The notes under the pieces: generated by a model
What the model was told of the DNA's origin: nothing
Seen by the model: the letters and a program-made list of their open reading frames with translations, nothing else
The model's database searches: none
From: Thermomicrobiaceae bacterium
GTDB taxonomy: Bacteria; Chloroflexota; Chloroflexia; Thermomicrobiales; Thermomicrobiaceae
Reading direction: 5' to 3'
NCBI GenBank assembly: GCA_007123655.1
Contig: SKKR01000264.1
Span: forward strand, 1-7,256
Length of the DNA: 7,256 nucleotides
Position numbers and translations under genes: made by a program
Part shown: in pieces, positions 4,401-7,256 of the stretch
How positions within the stretch are numbered: the stretch's first letter is position 1
Layout: the number at the start of each line of letters is the position of its first letter

Positions 4401-6683
4401 TCAGCCGACCATGGTGAAGTCAGCAGAGACTGAATTGCGACCTTCGAGCTTCGCGGCGTACATCGCCCGGTCGGCTTCGCCGATAAGCGCGTCGGTCGTG
4501 GTGCCGTGCAGTGGGTACAGAGAGATCCCGATCGACACCGTCAGCGACACGGACGTCCCATTGTGCTCGAACGGGCGTCCGTCGATTACCCCACGAAGTC
4601 GTTCGGCGATCTCGAATGCTCCGTCTGCGGACAGGCCGCGGAAGATGACCGCGATCTCATCACCGCCGTAGCGGGCGAGCAGGTCCTGTTCCCGAAGCGT
4701 CTCTCTGAGTCTGCGCGCCACTTGTTTGAGCATTTCATCGCCAAAGAGATGGCCGTACCGATCGTTGATCTGCTTGAAATGGTCAAGTTCCACCAGTAAC
4801 AGACCGGCCGGTTCACCCTCCGGATCCTGAATCAACTTCTGGAGTTCGCGCAGGAACGAGCGCCTGTTGGCCATTCCAGTAAGCGGATCGGTCAATGCCT
4901 GGCGTTCGAGCCTCCGTTGCATCTGCACCTGCTCGATAAGCAGTCCCAGGTGGGCGGCAATGCTGTTCGCAAGCTGCATGTCACCCTCGTCCAGTGGTTG
5001 CGTTGCATCGGTCTGGATATCGATCACGCCAACTGGCTTTCCATTCGCACGCACGATGGCCACCAGCTCGCTGGTAACACACGAATCGATATCGTAGTAA
5101 TGCGGGGATTCGCTCACGTTACACGTGAGAACCGACCTGTTCTCACGTACCGCGAGTCCGCACAGGCCACTGTCTATTCCGAGGAAGGTGGGAATAACTA
5201 CGTCAGCCATGTGGGTCCTGAACGTCTGAAGCTCGATCACACGACCGTCATGCACCTCACCGATCGCAACGAATCGGTAGTTCAGGTACTTGTACAAACG
5301 GTCAACAATCACTTCATAGGCATCGATCAGCGACCGTCGCTCGGAAATGATGCGGGACAGATCATGGAACAGCTCCAGCTCCACGAGCCGGCGTCCCTGC
5401 TCCGTGACGTCTTCCATTACGATCTGAATGCGTTCTTCGGTCTCCTCCAACGTAATCGGATCAGGGAGCAGGAGACGGCGACCGTAACATGACACGCGAC
5501 GTCGCTCACCGGAAGGCCGAGACAGCCAGCGCTCTACCGGTTGCGGGCTTTCATCCGGATTGAGCGCCAGCCACTCCTCCCAGGGAAGCACGTCGGGAGG
5601 CATGATCCAGTCGAACACCGGCTTCCCGATGATCTCGTACCGGTCTCGCCCGGAGATCTGCTCCATCGCATAGTTGGATCGCTCGATGGATCCATCCGGC
5701 AGGCAAACAACGACGCCATTCGGCGAACTTTCCACATGCTCCCGATAAAGCCGGTTCGTCCGGCGAATCTCTGATTGCAGCCGGTTTGTACTCAGCGACG
5801 CTGCCACGATCGATGAAAACGCGTCCGCGAGTACCAGGTCGTATCTTTCGAACGCGTCATCCGAGTGGAAGTAGAAGCTAAGGTGGCCAAACAGTTGATT
5901 GGCGTCGCGGACCGGAACCCAGGCAATCTTTCTGATTCCTTCGGCCCGGGCCGCTTCCGGTGCAATGATCCGGAATGCCTGGGTCGCCTCTTCTTCGCTC
6001 AACCAGTGTGTGGAGAGATGCCGGGGCAACTCATCATAGTGTTCGACCAGCATTGGACTGTGCTGCTCGGCAAACGCGATGTACTCGCTGGAGAGACCCG
6101 CGGACCCGATGCAATGCAGACAGCCAGCGTCGCGGTCGAGCGCCCACATCGCCAGCGCGTCGGATCCGAGTACGTCTCGTCCGACACGAACCATCCGCCC
6201 CACCCAGTCATCTGTCCCCGTCTGGTGCGCGGACGCGATGGCCAGTTCGTGCATTGCGGTCATTTTGCGCAAACGCTCCCTGGCCTGCCGCGGTGTCTCG
6301 TCTCGAATCGCCTCTGCGAAGGCAAGCGCCCGTTCGATATCCGCCTGAACCAGCGGTTCGTACAGCAGCAAGTCGAACCCGGCGCTGAACAGCGTCGAAG
6401 ACTCGACGATCGGAGATCGCACGATTCCAACGATTGGCAATCCGGGCGGATACACGGTCCGCAGCCCGCGCTCGAGCAGGCCCCACTCCGCGATCGCGCA
6501 CTCGGTGACGAAGATCGCGTCACAGGAGCCGATCTCGTCACCGTCTGGTACGGGCGCGACCTTCTGCGTTGCGGAGGATGCGCCCGATCGACGAAGTAGC
6601 TGGCCGATTGATTCGGCGGATTCCGGACACGGGCTGGCAATAAGGATGTGCTGGGTTCGATCGGAGGTCGGTTGCAGTGTCAC
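4401..6683 (-). CDS. Multi-sensor GGDEF protein: pseudo-receiver, GAF, PAS, GAF, GGDEF
   Basis: This is a 760-residue protein without membrane segments. Residues 11-125 have a receiver fold pattern (HILIASP, CDAIFVTE, LPIVGIV, AGFDLLLYEP), but the phospho-aspartate position is T60 and the usual Lys-Pro is E109-P110. A GAF-like domain follows (about 142-300), then PAS (312-430, SPNGVVVCLPDGSIERSN), a second GAF (436-588, with GKPVGVIDIQ) and GGDEF (592-757). GGDEF proteins make cyclic di-GMP from two GTP. Here DPLTGMANRR (599-608) and LDHFKQINDRYGH are conserved, and the inhibitory site is intact (R664, D667). However, the signature is GGDEI (673-677), and the first metal aspartate is E632. 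Activity is therefore plausible but not assured. No EAL or HD-GYP domain is present. The GTG start has AGGAG six bases upstream and overlaps the stop of a 35-codon frame by four bases. Confidence 0.93.
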   Translation of the reverse strand: MTLQPTSDRTQHILIASPCPESAESIGQLLRRSGASSATQKVAPVPDGDEIGSCDAIFVTECAIAEWGLLERGLRTVYPPGLPIVGIVRSPIVESSTLFSAGFDLLLYEPLVQADIERALAFAEAIRDETPRQARERLRKMTAMHELAIASAHQTGTDDWVGRMVRVGRDVLGSDALAMWALDRDAGCLHCIGSAGLSSEYIAFAEQHSPMLVEHYDELPRHLSTHWLSEEEATQAFRIIAPEAARAEGIRKIAWVPVRDANQLFGHLSFYFHSDDAFERYDLVLADAFSSIVAASLSTNRLQSEIRRTNRLYREHVESSPNGVVVCLPDGSIERSNYAMEQISGRDRYEIIGKPVFDWIMPPDVLPWEEWLALNPDESPQPVERWLSRPSGERRRVSCYGRRLLLPDPITLEETEERIQIVMEDVTEQGRRLVELELFHDLSRIISERRSLIDAYEVIVDRLYKYLNYRFVAIGEVHDGRVIELQTFRTHMADVVIPTFLGIDSGLCGLAVRENRSVLTCNVSESPHYYDIDSCVTSELVAIVRANGKPVGVIDIQTDATQPLDEGDMQLANSIAAHLGLLIEQVQMQRRLERQALTDPLTGMANRRSFLRELQKLIQDPEGEPAGLLLVELDHFKQINDRYGHLFGDEMLKQVARRLRETLREQDLLARYGGDEIAVIFRGLSADGAFEIAERLRGVIDGRPFEHNGTSVSLTVSIGISLYPLHGTTTDALIGEADRAMYAAKLEGRNSVSADFTMVG

Positions 6684-6787
6684 CCGCCGCTCCTGACTGC
6701 GGAGAGATCAGTTCTTGACCGCGACCGCGCTCGAGTGGTACGGAACAGCACAGGATTTGAAGACTCTTGGTGGAGAGTCCGGTGCAT
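6680..6787 (-). CDS. Possible 35-residue upstream reading frame coupled to the GGDEF gene
   Basis: An ATG at 6785-6787 is preceded, six bases away, by a strong SD (GAGGAG, complement of 6794-6799). The frame runs 35 codons to a TGA whose bases overlap the GTG start of the GGDEF gene (GTGA, 6680-6683), a classic translational-coupling arrangement. The product is rich in Arg and Ser (FRTTRARSRSRTDLSAVRSGG at its end, in part) and matches nothing I know. A perfect hairpin, GACTCT/AGAGTC (6762-6767 with 6774-6779), lies inside it. It may be a leader peptide that sets expression of the downstream gene rather than a functional protein. The composition is also what a chance GC-rich frame would give, so the RBS and overlap are the whole case. 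Confidence 0.35.
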   Translation of the reverse strand: MHRTLHQESSNPVLFRTTRARSRSRTDLSAVRSGG

Positions 6788-6928
6788 ACCTGGCTCCTCA
6801 TCCCGTTCAAGTTTGATCCAGCAAAAACCAATTGATGGTATATCCGCGGGAGCGCCGCGAGATCGTCGGTGATAGAAATGTTCGGAGCCAGGCGCTGATC
6901 GGGACACAGGTATCTCCGATGTAGCTGA

Positions 6929-6940
6929 GAACGATCGTTC
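6929..6940. promoter_or_regulatory. Palindrome GAACGATCGTTC, possible regulator site
   Basis: A perfect 12-bp palindrome lies about 245 bp upstream of the GGDEF start. Its GAAC-N4-GTTC form equals the core of the Gram-positive type LexA (SOS) box. Perfect 12-mers of this kind are expected by chance about once or twice in a window this size, so only its non-coding position and the specific core raise interest. Confidence 0.25.
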
Positions 6941-7039
6941 ATGGCGTGTTTCACACTTGTTACATATTCAGGACACAGCGCTTGTCGAATAGCTGCGTGA
7001 GTCAGTTCACCGTGACGTCGACTCGCGACTGATACGCCA

Positions 7040-7045
7040 ATTATA
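7040..7045 (-). promoter_or_regulatory. Consensus -10 hexamer, possible GGDEF gene promoter
   Basis: The minus strand reads TATAAT exactly. The best -35 options, 16-17 bases upstream (TTCAAT or CTTCAA), are poor. A TTGACA lies only two bases before it and so cannot pair with it. If used, it would give a leader of about 350 bases for the GGDEF gene. Confidence 0.25.
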
Positions 7046-7163
7046 GGTGTCAATCTAGCCAATTGAAGCGTCCCGGGCCAAATGAATCATCCAACCATGA
7101 TCAAAGTACTACCGAAGCAACCGGACAGAAGTGCCGGACGTTCGGCGCTTGTCGAGCAGCACG

Positions 7164-7256
7164 TCAGGTCCTTGGATCCGCCCCACCGTTATCGGACTGC
7201 GGGTCCTCACCCCGATAGGCCCAGAGTCCGCGCGCCCAATAGTTCGAGCTCAATCC
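7164..7256 (-). CDS. Possible C-terminal tail of a gene entering from the right edge
   Basis: On the minus strand the frame beginning at base 7256 is open for 30 codons and ends at TGA (7164-7166). It reads SSNYWARGLWAYRGEDPQ followed by a polar tail (SDNGGADPRT), which looks like the hydrophilic end of a protein. Its third positions are mostly G or C, like those of the genes around it. A small hairpin at 7133-7146 follows about 20 bases after the stop. Another minus frame (ending at 7207) and a plus frame from ATG 7083 are also open to the edge, so the choice is weak. No family can be named. Confidence 0.25.
   Translation of the reverse strand, partial: GLSSNYWARGLWAYRGEDPQSDNGGADPRT

Larger units (their letters stand above)
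6684..7163. other. About 480 bp without a convincing larger gene; leader and control region of the GGDEF gene
   Basis: No frame on either strand here reads like a conserved protein apart from the short coupled frame at 6680-6787. Visible elements are a TATAAT (minus strand, 7040-7045), a palindrome at 6929-6940, and small hairpins at 6762-6779, 6845-6859 (CGCGG/CCGCG) and 7133-7146 (GCCGG/TTCGGC). The last lies just after the possible end of the right-edge gene. The sequence is locally more AT-rich than the genes around it. I see no tRNA and no match to the cyclic di-GMP riboswitch classes I know. Confidence 0.5.

Noticed and set aside
4917..5492. 191-codon plus-strand frame inside the GGDEF gene
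   Set aside because: It is antisense to the clear second GAF domain and has no domain of its own.
6825..6843. Minus-strand ACCA-TCAAT-TGGT followed by five T residues, terminator-like
   Set aside because: The stem is only four weak pairs, and it would cut the leader just before the coupled frame. Too unstable to call.
6538..7062. 174-codon open frame on the minus strand upstream of and overlapping the GGDEF gene
   Set aside because: It overlaps the well-supported GGDEF start by about 146 bases in another frame, its residue pattern matches no domain, and its early codons have many A/T third positions unlike the real genes.
1..7256. CRISPR array, insertion sequence, toxin-antitoxin or phage-defence system
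   Set aside because: No spaced direct repeats, transposase, inverted-repeat-bounded block or defence-type domains were seen on either strand.

Overview
The window is about 7.3 kb of moderately GC-rich bacterial DNA (I estimate about 60% G+C). It has GTG as well as ATG starts, Shine-Dalgarno (SD) sites of the GGAGG type in front of most genes, and short convergent gaps. A PadR/HAAS pair, a divergent kynurenine-formamidase-like cyclase, a prolidase-type M24 peptidase and a multi-sensor GGDEF protein together would fit Chloroflexota (Thermomicrobia-like) or a neighbouring phylum. That assignment is inference; there is no rRNA or other taxonomic marker here.

Layout. (1) 1-282 (+): C-terminal end of a polytopic membrane protein cut by the window edge. 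(2) 290-321: strong GC hairpin between convergent genes. (3) 333-1458 (-): a PadR regulator followed, with a 20-nt overlap, by a three-helix HAAS (DUF1700-like) membrane protein. A three-half-site CAAGGTA operator lies directly upstream of the PadR start. (4) 1579-1698 (+): a 39-residue single-span membrane microprotein, divergent from padR across the same 120-bp control region. (5) 1783-2457 (-): a cyclase-family metal hydrolase with an altered metal motif. (6) 2671-3228 (+): an orphan lipoprotein, followed after 56 bp by (7) 3285-4397 (+), an M24 Xaa-Pro peptidase with all five metal ligands. (8) 4401-6683 (-): a 760-residue soluble signalling protein, pseudo-receiver - GAF - PAS - GAF - GGDEF. 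It is preceded by a possible 35-codon upstream reading frame whose stop overlaps its GTG start, and by about 480 bp without a convincing larger gene. (9) 7164-7256 (-): a possible C-terminal tail of another gene entering from the right edge.

How the parts may work together: padR and the HAAS gene look like an autoregulated envelope-response pair, perhaps sharing its operator with the microprotein. The lipoprotein and peptidase may be co-transcribed. The GGDEF protein looks like a cytoplasmic sensor that would make, or bind, cyclic di-GMP. I see no mobile element, CRISPR array, tRNA, rRNA or defence system. Most of the window is an ordinary chromosomal region. The points of real interest are the altered active sites of the cyclase and GGDEF proteins, the padR operator with a possibly leaderless transcript, and two short overlooked reading frames.
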